A stretch of DNA of 8,645 nucleotides from Bacteroidales bacterium (GTDB lineage: Bacteria > Bacteroidota > Bacteroidia > Bacteroidales > UBA3824), in the NCBI GenBank assembly GCA_017645985.1, contig JAGCNK010000060.1, positions 1 to 8,645 of the forward strand, in the 5' to 3' direction. Each line of letters opens with the position of its first letter. The stretch's first letter is position 1. The notes beneath the pieces were generated by a model. The model was not told the DNA's origin and did not search any database. It saw only the letters and a list, made by a program, of their open reading frames with translations. Positions 1 to 6,896 of this stretch are shown here, in pieces. Made by a program: the position numbers and the translations under genes.

Positions 1-1116
1 CGCCCTACGCTCCTCTCGCTGCTCGGCTGCACCCCTACCCTGTTTCCCGTGGAGATTATTGTGGTGGTAAACTCGTCGGAGGCTGCTCCCGAATCAGCAT
101 TGCAGCAAAACCTCATCACTATCAGCCAGGTAGATGAGATAAAGGCACAAAACACCCGCAGCGACATCCGCATTCACACCATTCACCGACCTAATCTGCC
201 CAAGAAACATGCAGGAGTGGGTTTTGCCCGCAAGATAGGTATGGACGAGGCAGCAAGACGATTCGACAGTCTTGAACGTCCCGACGGCGTGATTGTGAAT
301 TTTGATGCCGACAGCACTTGCAACCCCGACTATCTCAAGATTATCGAAAACTATTTCATCTCCAACCCCAAGAAAGAGGGCGTGTCGATCTACTTTGAGC
401 ATCCGCTGCAAGGCACAGAATATCCTCAAGCATCGTACCGCGCCATTGCCAAATACGAACTTTATCTGCGATATTTTGTTGAGGCTCAGCGGTATATAAA
501 ATTTCCTCACGCATACCACACCATAGGATCGGCGTTTGCGGTAAGGGCTTGGGTATACGCTGCCGAAGGAGGAATGAACAGGCGTCAGGCTGGCGAGGAT
601 TTCTATTTTCTCGAAAAGATTATCACCCGCGGACGGTATGGCGAAATCAACGATGCCGCTGTCTACCCCTCACCGCGTGTCTCCGACCGTGTTCCATTTG
701 GCACAGGTGCTACAATGGGCAAACTTAGCAACGGCGAGAGCGAATATATGGTGTACAACCCAATCACGTTTGAGTGGCTTAAACGTTTCTTTGCCTCGGC
801 ATCCAATATCAAAAACCATCAAAAGCCCGACACCGCCCCCGTGTTAGAGGAGTTTCTGATAGCCAACGATTTTTACAGTCAAACCGACGGCATGATAGAA
901 AACAGCACCTCCGACCGCACTTTTATGCAGCGTTTTTTCACTTGGTTCGACGCCTTCCGCATCATAAAGTTTCTCAACTTTGCACACGAAACCCACATCG
1001 ACCGAGTGCCCGTGGAAAACGCTGCTGCCGCCATAGCTCAAAAAATGGGTATGACAAATATCACAAACAACACAGTAAAATTGCTGCAATGGTATAGGCA
1101 AAAAGAGAGAAAATAA
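1..1116 (+). CDS. Family 2 (GT-A fold) glycosyltransferase, 5' end missing
   Basis: The reading frame is open from the first base of the window to tandem stops (TAA at 1114-1116, then TAG), giving 371 codons. A GTG at position 49 is a possible start, but it lies inside a typical beta-strand (VEIIVVVN) of the nucleotide-binding fold and is preceded in frame by hydrophobic residues, so the true start is probably left of the window. Counting from that GTG, a DAD motif (residues 86-88, after VIVNF) fits the metal and nucleotide-sugar binding DxD of GT-A enzymes. A GED motif (182-184) fits the acidic catalytic-base region of GT2 enzymes. No transmembrane segment is visible, so it is likely cytosolic or peripheral. 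It would transfer a sugar from an activated donor to an unknown acceptor; donor and acceptor cannot be told from sequence. It runs convergently into the kinase operon with only 30 bases between, so it is probably functionally unrelated to it. Confidence 0.8.
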   Translation, partial: RPTLLSLLGCTPTLFPVEIIVVVNSSEAAPESALQQNLITISQVDEIKAQNTRSDIRIHTIHRPNLPKKHAGVGFARKIGMDEAARRFDSLERPDGVIVNFDADSTCNPDYLKIIENYFISNPKKEGVSIYFEHPLQGTEYPQASYRAIAKYELYLRYFVEAQRYIKFPHAYHTIGSAFAVRAWVYAAEGGMNRRQAGEDFYFLEKIITRGRYGEINDAAVYPSPRVSDRVPFGTGATMGKLSNGESEYMVYNPITFEWLKRFFASASNIKNHQKPDTAPVLEEFLIANDFYSQTDGMIENSTSDRTFMQRFFTWFDAFRIIKFLNFAHETHIDRVPVENAAAAIAQKMGMTNITNNTVKLLQWYRQKERK

Positions 1117-1146
1117 TAGTCCCTACTACGGTTGGAATATTAAAAA

Positions 1147-3192
1147 TTATCGATTAAACGGCAGTTTAACTGTGAATATCGACCCCATACCGTATTCTGA
1201 CTCAACGCTGATGGTGCCGCCGAGGAGTTCCACGTAACTTTTTGAAATGGAGAGGCCGAGCCCCGCGCCGGTGGTAGAGCCTACGATGTCGCTGTCTTTG
1301 AGACGGACAAAACGGCGGAATATCAATGGAATGTTTTCGGGACGGATGCCGCAGCCGCTATCCTGAACGGTGAACAACACATAATTGTCTTCCGTGTCGA
1401 GATTAACCTTCACAAACCCCTTCTTGGTGTATTTGAGGGCGTTGTTCATCAAGTTGGTAAAAATCTGTTTCAGCTTAACCTCGTCGCTGCAAATCACAAG
1501 GTTGCGGCACGACGGAGCGCAAGAGAAATTCAACACAATCTCGGGACGCTGCTCCGACTGTTTCTGTATTATCTTGTACACTTCGAGCACAGCCTGATAG
1601 ATGCGGACATTGGTGAGGCGTGCCGAAATCTGTCCCGTGTCGATCTTGGATATCTCCATCACGTCGGTAATGATGCCCAGAAGCTGTTTTGCGCTGTTGC
1701 GGATAATGTCGATGTAGAGGTTCTTGTCGTTCTCGTCCACGTCGTCGTCTTTGAGCAGGTCGGCAAAACCGATAATGCCGTTCATAGGCGTACGGAACTC
1801 GTGGCTGAGGTTTTCGAGAAACGAAGTTTTCAGCTTGTCGCTCTCCTCGGCACGCTGGGTGGCGTGCATAAGTTCGGCGTTGGCCATACGGAGCTCCTCG
1901 TTGAGGGCAAGGTACTGGGCGTTCTGCTCGCGTATAAGGTCGTTTTGGCGAACAGTTTCGGTAATGTCAAACACCGACACAAGTCCCGCCCAGATATGGT
2001 TGTGCGAATCAAGGATAGGCACTGCCGCCATAAACACCGACATTCGCCGTCCTGAGCGTTTCTGCACTTCAAGGTCGCGGATTTCAGCATAACGTCCTGA
2101 GCGCAGAGCCATAACGATAGGCAGCTGGTCGTAAGGATACTCCTTGTTGGTCTTGGCCTTGAACCAATGCTTGTGGGTGGTGTAGTCGATATTGTCGGGA
2201 CAGTCGTCGTCGTAACCGAGAATCTCCACAGCCCTCTTGTTCACGTTCATAATCCGGCGGTTCTTGATTTCCACCATATAAATGCCCACAGGCACATTCT
2301 GAAGCAGGGCTTCAAGAATGCTGTACTGCTTGGTGAGTTTTTCCTCGTTGATTTTCAGCTTTTTGTTGAGTTCCGACAGCTGGGTGTTGGCCTTCTGCAA
2401 AAGGGCTGTCTGGTCAAGAAGATGCTTCTCGCTCTCCTTTCTCACCTGCACGTTGGTGGCAGTGCCGCTGATAATCAAAGGCTTACCGTCGGTACCTAGA
2501 GTCTCGAGCGTGCCTCTGAACCAAAACCATATATATTTGCCATCGTTGCAACGCAGGCGCACCTCGTCGAAACGCTCTTGAAAACCAGAGTCCTCGAAAT
2601 CGGCATAAACGCTGCGCACCAAGGGCAAATCGTCTGTGAGCACCAGTTCCATATACTCGTCCATAGTAATCGACGAACGGTTGGTGTTGTATCCCAGCAG
2701 CCTGAGCAGCGACGGAAAGAAATAGAACGTGCGTGTGGCAAGGTTGAGCTGGAAAACAGTGTCGGAGCCGGTGGTGACAGCGCGTTCAAGGCGGTTGATA
2801 CGATGCCGCAGCTCGGTTTCGCGCTCCACATAACGGGTTATGTCATGAAAGATGAACAGAAATTTTTCAGGATGCTTTATCACTGTTACCTCGGCATACT
2901 TGTACCTTCCTGCCGAGGTGAAAAACTGCAGGCGGATATTGCCCGACTCGCTGGTGGCGGCGACAGAAAGGGCGAAATCTATCTTGGCGGCTATGCTCTG
3001 TCCGTCGGGCTGAATGCCAGGAGCAAAATCTTCGAAACGGCGTCCAACCAATTCGTCAAGGTTCGCTACATCAAGAAATTGCAGCGCCGGAACGTTGGCC
3101 CATATTATCTTGTCGGAATAAGTGAACATGGGCGTGTGCAGATACTGATAATCGAACTGCTGATTTGACAATATGTCGCCGCTCGGTGCCAT
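1147..3192 (-). CDS. Soluble sensor histidine kinase with three PAS domains
   Basis: This 681-residue protein has three PAS-type sensory regions (about 12-125, 143-255 and 290-415), with helical linkers at about 255-290 and 415-450. A HisKA dimerisation domain (about 452-520) and a C-terminal HATPase_c domain (about 567-680) follow. The H-box is NLSHEFRTPMN with phospho-acceptor His464. The ATP site is intact: N-box with Asn580 and Asn584, G1 box DSGCG (611-615), F-box around IFRRF (624-628) and G2 box GAGLGLS (642-648). There is no signal peptide, membrane helix, receiver or DNA-binding domain, so it should sense a cytoplasmic cue and pass phosphate to a separate protein. The ATG lies 4 bases after the stop of the upstream hybrid kinase, with no Shine-Dalgarno sequence, which implies co-transcription and perhaps coupled translation. 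The PAS ligands cannot be predicted; no obvious heme or flavin signature was recognised. The protein ends right after the ATPase domain. Confidence 0.93.
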   Translation of the reverse strand: MAPSGDILSNQQFDYQYLHTPMFTYSDKIIWANVPALQFLDVANLDELVGRRFEDFAPGIQPDGQSIAAKIDFALSVAATSESGNIRLQFFTSAGRYKYAEVTVIKHPEKFLFIFHDITRYVERETELRHRINRLERAVTTGSDTVFQLNLATRTFYFFPSLLRLLGYNTNRSSITMDEYMELVLTDDLPLVRSVYADFEDSGFQERFDEVRLRCNDGKYIWFWFRGTLETLGTDGKPLIISGTATNVQVRKESEKHLLDQTALLQKANTQLSELNKKLKINEEKLTKQYSILEALLQNVPVGIYMVEIKNRRIMNVNKRAVEILGYDDDCPDNIDYTTHKHWFKAKTNKEYPYDQLPIVMALRSGRYAEIRDLEVQKRSGRRMSVFMAAVPILDSHNHIWAGLVSVFDITETVRQNDLIREQNAQYLALNEELRMANAELMHATQRAEESDKLKTSFLENLSHEFRTPMNGIIGFADLLKDDDVDENDKNLYIDIIRNSAKQLLGIITDVMEISKIDTGQISARLTNVRIYQAVLEVYKIIQKQSEQRPEIVLNFSCAPSCRNLVICSDEVKLKQIFTNLMNNALKYTKKGFVKVNLDTEDNYVLFTVQDSGCGIRPENIPLIFRRFVRLKDSDIVGSTTGAGLGLSISKSYVELLGGTISVESEYGMGSIFTVKLPFNR

Positions 3193-3196
3193 AAGC

Positions 3197-4822
3197 TTAG
3201 GTTTGACTGAATACTAAGGTCTCATTACGGAGTATGAGCAGATTGTTGACAGTGTCGGTGACAGCACTGTCGGTCAAAGGTTTGGAAACCACACCGCGAC
3301 CCACAATCGGAGCCGAGGCCAGCAGAGCGGGATCGGCGCCGGGTTGTGATATGATGATAATCTTCACCTGGATGTCGATCTGCGACAGCTCAACGGCGAG
3401 AGTGTTAACACCCGGAAAATCAATATCAAGCATCACAAACGAGATACGCCCGAGGTCTTTGTACATATCGAAAGCCTGACGGTACGACCGTGCCACGCAC
3501 AACGAGCAGCCGCACTTTTCGAAAAACTGAGTCAGCTGGCGTATGTCGTCGTCGTTGTCGGATATCAGCAGTATGCTGCCGTGGAAAGGTTTCACATCGG
3601 CGGCTTTGGATATTTCGGAATAGAGGTCGCAGGAGTGCTGCGGCGGCTGCGATGGAATGTCGAATGTGAACGTGCTGCCCGCTCCCACCTGACTGTCGAC
3701 GGTAATTTTTCCGCCCATAAGGTTGAGCAGTCCCTTGCAGATGCTAAGTCCGATGCCGAGACCCTGATAGTGGCGCGAGAGCGAGTTGTCCACCTGGTAG
3801 AAACTTTCAAAAATCTCGCTGTAGCGGTCGGGAGGAATGCCTATGCCGCTGTCGGTAACGGAGAAGAGAATCCTCGTGTCGGTAATTCGGTAGTCAACGC
3901 CTATAAGTCCTGCGGCGGAGAACTTCACAGCATTGTGAATAAGTTTCAGTAGCACAATTTTGAGTCCTTCCTCAAAACTGGTGATAAACTTTTTCTCCTT
4001 GAAATTGCACCCGAACTTGATAGTGAGCGGCTTGCCCGACTGCTTGATAAGGAAGTCGGCGTGCATATTGATACCGTTGAGCAGGAAGTTGAGGTCAAAA
4101 GGCTGCGGAGATATGTTGATGTCGCCCGACTGAATCTTAGAGTAGAGCATGATGTTGTCGAACACTTCGAGAAAGCGTTTGGAATGGGCCACAAGGCTCT
4201 CGGTCTGCTCAGCCCTGCGTTCGGGCGATATGTTGGGACGGCACAGCATGTCGGCAAATCCCATGATGATATGAATCGGGGTGTGAATCTCGTGACTTAC
4301 GCACGCCACAAATGCCGACTTGTAGCGGTCGCTCACCTCGGCACGCGCCCTGGTTTTCTGAAGAAGTTCGCGGTTGGCCGACAGCTGCGCGGTGGCTTCG
4401 GCTATCTGCACGGCATCGTCGTCGATTTTTTGCTTGTACACCTTGATAACCGACTGGCGCATATCGAGTTCCTTTTGCAAAAGGCGGCTTTGGTTGGTGG
4501 CCTCGCGCAACGTCTGCTGCAGGTCGGCTACCGTCTGATGGTGTTTCTTTACTTCCGACGACAGCTTGTCGATCTCAGCCGCGTCGGCGTTGTTTTTGTC
4601 ACGCTGAAGAAGTGCGGCAAAAATAAAAAACAGCAGATTGAACACCAGCAATATGCCCACGCTCGACAGCAGGCGGTTGGCAAGCTGTGTGTCGGCAATG
4701 GTAACGGTGCTGTTGTTGATAAACCACATGATAACACAGCCCGCAGTAATATGCACTCCTATAACCACATATAGGAATATCATAGGTCTGCTGCGCAATA
4801 TTTTATACTTGTTGGACGTCAT
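3197..4822 (-). CDS. Membrane hybrid histidine kinase with C-terminal receiver
   Basis: This 541-residue protein (numbered from the ATG) has a basic N-terminus, two membrane helices (about 14-35 and 51-72) with only about 15 residues between them, a long predicted coiled coil (about 75-160), HisKA (about 163-232), HATPase_c (about 283-392) and a receiver domain (about 414-528). The H-box is VSHEIHTPIH with His177. The ATP site shows Asn297 in the N-box, DSGIG (324-328) and GLGIGLS (354-360). The receiver has phospho-acceptor Asp466 (LDIDFPG), Ser492 and Lys514 (SKPL). Oddities are His180 where Arg is usual in the H-box, Lys293 at the first N-box Asn, and Asn423 as second member of the receiver acidic pair. 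With so little periplasmic sequence, its input probably comes from the membrane, the coiled coil or a partner. A TTG immediately precedes the ATG and would add one residue; ATG is preferred. It lies 33 bases after the small membrane-protein gene and 4 bases before the PAS kinase gene. Confidence 0.93.
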   Translation of the reverse strand: MTSNKYKILRSRPMIFLYVVIGVHITAGCVIMWFINNSTVTIADTQLANRLLSSVGILLVFNLLFFIFAALLQRDKNNADAAEIDKLSSEVKKHHQTVADLQQTLREATNQSRLLQKELDMRQSVIKVYKQKIDDDAVQIAEATAQLSANRELLQKTRARAEVSDRYKSAFVACVSHEIHTPIHIIMGFADMLCRPNISPERRAEQTESLVAHSKRFLEVFDNIMLYSKIQSGDINISPQPFDLNFLLNGINMHADFLIKQSGKPLTIKFGCNFKEKKFITSFEEGLKIVLLKLIHNAVKFSAAGLIGVDYRITDTRILFSVTDSGIGIPPDRYSEIFESFYQVDNSLSRHYQGLGIGLSICKGLLNLMGGKITVDSQVGAGSTFTFDIPSQPPQHSCDLYSEISKAADVKPFHGSILLISDNDDDIRQLTQFFEKCGCSLCVARSYRQAFDMYKDLGRISFVMLDIDFPGVNTLAVELSQIDIQVKIIIISQPGADPALLASAPIVGRGVVSKPLTDSAVTDTVNNLLILRNETLVFSQT

Positions 4823-4855
4823 CAAGGGTGGAATTTTAAAAGGTTTTCAACTACG

Positions 4856-5245
4856 CTATTTGGAAGGGAACACAGTTCCGAATTTCTGACGTTTCAGCAG
4901 TTTGCTCATCACAAATCCCGCAATCACATACACCACCAATGTAACGCCGGTGGCTATTGCGGTGTGGGTGAAAAACTTGTCTTGGAGCATCTGCGTGGGA
5001 ACGATAGTGCCCGACACGTAGAAATAGTTGTAGCAGAAGAATGCGGCTGTGGCTACGATGCCGGTGAGCCAAAACCACACACGGCGTTTTTTGGCGTCGG
5101 TGGGATTCTTTCCTCCCTGATAGGCTATCATACTGCCGATCAATATGGCTATGCCAACAAACACAATGGCGGCCACAACTGCCAGAATGTAAGTGTTGGA
5201 GATAAGTCCGTCAAGCTGGTTTATGTTTTTGTACTCGTAATTCAT
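4856..5245 (-). CDS. Small three-helix membrane protein of unknown function
   Basis: This 129-residue protein has three hydrophobic segments at about 19-41, 56-76 and 93-114. A basic loop (KNPTDAKKRR, 46-55) lies between the first two, and the tail is basic (SKLLKRQK). By the positive-inside rule the N-terminus would face the periplasm, while the loop and C-terminus face the cytoplasm. No signal peptide, catalytic motif or known family was recognised. The ATG is 3 bases downstream of the stop of the vWA lipoprotein gene, so the two are almost certainly translated from one message. The hybrid kinase gene begins 33 bases further on. Its position between an envelope lipoprotein and a membrane kinase suggests, by inference only, a linker or accessory subunit of a signalling complex. 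That the frame is real is supported by the clean hydrophobic pattern and the tight packing between neighbours. Confidence 0.8.
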   Translation of the reverse strand: MNYEYKNINQLDGLISNTYILAVVAAIVFVGIAILIGSMIAYQGGKNPTDAKKRRVWFWLTGIVATAAFFCYNYFYVSGTIVPTQMLQDKFFTHTAIATGVTLVVYVIAGFVMSKLLKRQKFGTVFPSK

Positions 5246-5248
5246 ATT

Positions 5249-6745
5249 TTAATAAGGTAATGTGTATAAATAATATGTGTAGATAATCTTGCCGTTGGGA
5301 TTGGCGGCGTTGAGAGCGCCGAGTATGCTGTTGTACATGCTGCGGTTTTGAGCCACCTGCTTGCCCTGCCAGATAAACTTGTCGAGGTTGACGTTGGTGG
5401 AGTTCACCTCCACATCCTTGAGCACCAGGTCGATACGCAGCATATTAAAGTCAGTAGACGAGAGACCTGTTTCCGAAAAAGCTGAATTGAGCTTGATGCA
5501 CACCTCGCCCTTGCGGGTGGAGGCGAATTTTTCGGCAAAGTGCTTGTCGTCGAAAGTGAATAGGTCGGGAATGGCCTTGGCTGTCTGGGTAGGCTTGAAA
5601 ACTGTGTCGGCAATGAGCTTGCCGTTCTGGTCGTAACCCTCGTAGTCGCCAGGGCAGAGGACAATGGGCAGACGGTTTTCATCTAACAGAGGTTCGCCGT
5701 TTTCGTCGGTAACAATGGTGGGCTTGTTGGCACGGATTTCTGCCACGCGGACAAACTTGTTGAAGTCGGTGGTGATATTGTTTACCTTGATATCCAGACC
5801 CTTGACATTGTAAAACTCCATACGGCTAAGGTCCACTGTCAGACGGCTCAAAAGCGGTGCTCCGCCCGGCACAGGGTTTCCGTTCTGGTCGTAACTCTGT
5901 CCGATATATTTGTAAAGGTCTTTCCACTTGTTCATAATAGGCACATACTCAAACGAGTCGCCGTTTACAAAAGCGGTTTCGTCCACACCAGCGTTTTCGT
6001 TGGCTCCGCCTGTGGTTACGCTGTAATCTTTGGTAATGTCAACGGCGTTGGCGGTGAATGCAAAATGCGTGTAGGCGTAGTTCTTAGCCTCCACCGAGTT
6101 TTGCAGATAGAACTTGAAGTCGGCAGCCACTGTGTTGTCGGTGTTTTTGGGAACGAAACAGATATAGAAAACGTGCTTCTGCTTGCCGGCGTCGGGATGG
6201 TCGGTGATAAAGAACTCGATAGAGTTGCCGTCTTTGAGCCAGCGTTCAAACTCCTCACGGGCCCACGGGTCGTCGCGCTCGCCGTTTTCCCACAGTTCGC
6301 CGTCGGTGATAAACACTGCGGCAAGTCGGCGGTTTACGATGTCTTTTACAGCGGTGTTGAGCGGAGCATTGTCGCCCCTGAACTTTGCTGCATCTTTTAT
6401 TTTTTTGTAGAGTTGCGATTTATCTAAGTTCTCAATCTTGTCGATGCTGAAATTGTTTACCTCGTAAAAATCTACCGAAGATATTTTCAAACTGTTGATA
6501 AACAACTGGTAAAATGCAGCCGTGTTGGCATCCTTAAAGGCGGTCTTCATACTGCCCGAATAGTCGAGATAGATGGCAAAACGGTCGGCGCTGTTCTGCT
6601 TTTCGGGACGGAAATATGTATAATGGTAGGCCTTGACCACCTGCTGCGGCTCGTAAGTCTTAACAGGACAGCTGTTTTTGTTGCACGACGACAATACCGT
6701 GCACAGCGCCAAAGCCCAAATAGAGTATCTTAGTTTAGTGTTCAT
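5249..6745 (-). CDS. vWA-domain lipoprotein with intact MIDAS motif
   Basis: This 498-residue protein starts with a lipoprotein signal peptide: a short basic stretch, a hydrophobic core and lipobox LSSC with Cys21 as the lipidation site. No run of acidic residues follows the Cys, unlike known Bacteroidota surface-export signals, so a periplasm-facing location is favoured. A von Willebrand factor A domain spans about 53-200. Its metal-ion-dependent adhesion site appears complete: DYSGS (Asp61, Ser63, Ser65), a candidate Thr131 (APLNTAV) and Asp148 (FITDGE). Such domains bind a divalent cation and mediate protein-protein contacts. The remaining 300 residues match no family I recognise; they look beta-rich and contain two YDQNG turns (285-289, 371-375). 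This is the first gene of the four-gene operon. The ATG at 6743-6745 has no Shine-Dalgarno sequence but is preceded by an A-rich stretch. A type VI secretion vWA protein (TssR-like) was considered, but no other secretion genes are present and this protein seems short for that family. Confidence 0.85.
   Translation of the reverse strand: MNTKLRYSIWALALCTVLSSCNKNSCPVKTYEPQQVVKAYHYTYFRPEKQNSADRFAIYLDYSGSMKTAFKDANTAAFYQLFINSLKISSVDFYEVNNFSIDKIENLDKSQLYKKIKDAAKFRGDNAPLNTAVKDIVNRRLAAVFITDGELWENGERDDPWAREEFERWLKDGNSIEFFITDHPDAGKQKHVFYICFVPKNTDNTVAADFKFYLQNSVEAKNYAYTHFAFTANAVDITKDYSVTTGGANENAGVDETAFVNGDSFEYVPIMNKWKDLYKYIGQSYDQNGNPVPGGAPLLSRLTVDLSRMEFYNVKGLDIKVNNITTDFNKFVRVAEIRANKPTIVTDENGEPLLDENRLPIVLCPGDYEGYDQNGKLIADTVFKPTQTAKAIPDLFTFDDKHFAEKFASTRKGEVCIKLNSAFSETGLSSTDFNMLRIDLVLKDVEVNSTNVNLDKFIWQGKQVAQNRSMYNSILGALNAANPNGKIIYTYYLYTLPY
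5622..5895. repeat. Exact 16-base direct repeat inside the vWA lipoprotein gene
   Basis: The 16-base sequence at 5622-5637 recurs at 5880-5895, 258 bases apart and therefore in the same frame. Both copies encode YDQNG, in QSYDQNGNP and EGYDQNGKL. The protein has a related TDENGEP at 346-352. The repeat may reflect duplicated loop or beta-hairpin elements in the C-terminal region. Confidence 0.5.
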
Positions 6746-6765
6746 TGGTCAGCAACTTTTTCCAT
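6742..6765 (-). other. Possible 7-codon upstream ORF overlapping the vWA start
   Basis: An ATG at 6763-6765 opens a frame encoding MEKVADQ. It ends in TGA at 6742-6744, so start and stop overlap as ATGA at the vWA lipoprotein start codon. Such an overlap could couple translation of the two. An ORF this short can easily arise by chance, and no conserved leader is recognised. Confidence 0.2.
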
Positions 6766-6776
6766 AAAAAACCGAG

Positions 6777-6784
6777 TAAATATA
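6777..6784 (-). promoter_or_regulatory. Weak candidate -7 element for the vWA operon
   Basis: Read on the - strand, TATATTTA matches the Bacteroidota -7 consensus TAnnTTTG at all but the last base, about 31 bases upstream of the vWA lipoprotein ATG. No convincing TTTG -33 element sits at the expected distance, although T-rich tracts occur there. A promoter is expected in this gap because a strong terminator lies just upstream of it; the exact element is uncertain. Confidence 0.3.
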
Positions 6785-6828
6785 CGGATATTTTTTATAA
6801 AAGGATAGAAAACGTAGTGGAATATTTC

Positions 6829-6877
6829 TTTTTTTTAAAAAAGAAAATCCCTGCTGCCAATAAACAACAGGGATTTT
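6829..6877 (-). terminator. Intrinsic terminator of the hisD-hisC transcript
   Basis: Perfect 10-base arms at 6844-6853 (AAAATCCCTG) and 6868-6877 (CAGGGATTTT) form a hairpin. Past one mismatch the stem can extend by two more pairs around an 8-base loop. On the - strand the hairpin is followed by a T-rich tract (after one C, six T, six-plus A and further T), as expected for a Rho-independent terminator. It begins 19 bases after the hisC stop. It separates the histidine genes from the vWA operon. On the + strand the right arm ends in only four T, so function in that direction is less likely. Confidence 0.85.
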
Positions 6878-6896
6878 ATGACATTGATTGATATTT

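Noticed and set aside
94..519. 141-codon open frame on the - strand
   Set aside because: It is antisense to the glycosyltransferase, including the DAD motif region; no independent evidence of coding.
1117..1146. Gap between the convergent glycosyltransferase and kinase genes examined for a bidirectional terminator
   Set aside because: No hairpin followed by a T-run was found in either direction in these 30 bases.
1154..1169. Inverted repeat TTAAAC-GGCA-GTTTAA at the 3' end of the PAS kinase gene
   Set aside because: The stem is only 6 pairs, AT-rich, and lies in the last codons. The T-run on the - strand is short and several bases away, so it is too weak to call a terminator.
2578..3168. 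196-codon open frame on the + strand
   Set aside because: It is antisense to the first two PAS domains of the soluble kinase, with no recognisable protein features.
4061..4774. 237-codon open frame on the + strand
   Set aside because: It lies wholly antisense to the hybrid kinase, whose domains and motifs are unmistakable. The translated product shows no family motif, and such shadow frames are common opposite GC-balanced coding sequence.
5249..6745. vWA lipoprotein as a type VI secretion component or Bat-type aerotolerance protein
   Set aside because: No sheath, membrane-complex, MoxR ATPase or other Bat genes accompany it, and the neighbours are signalling kinases.
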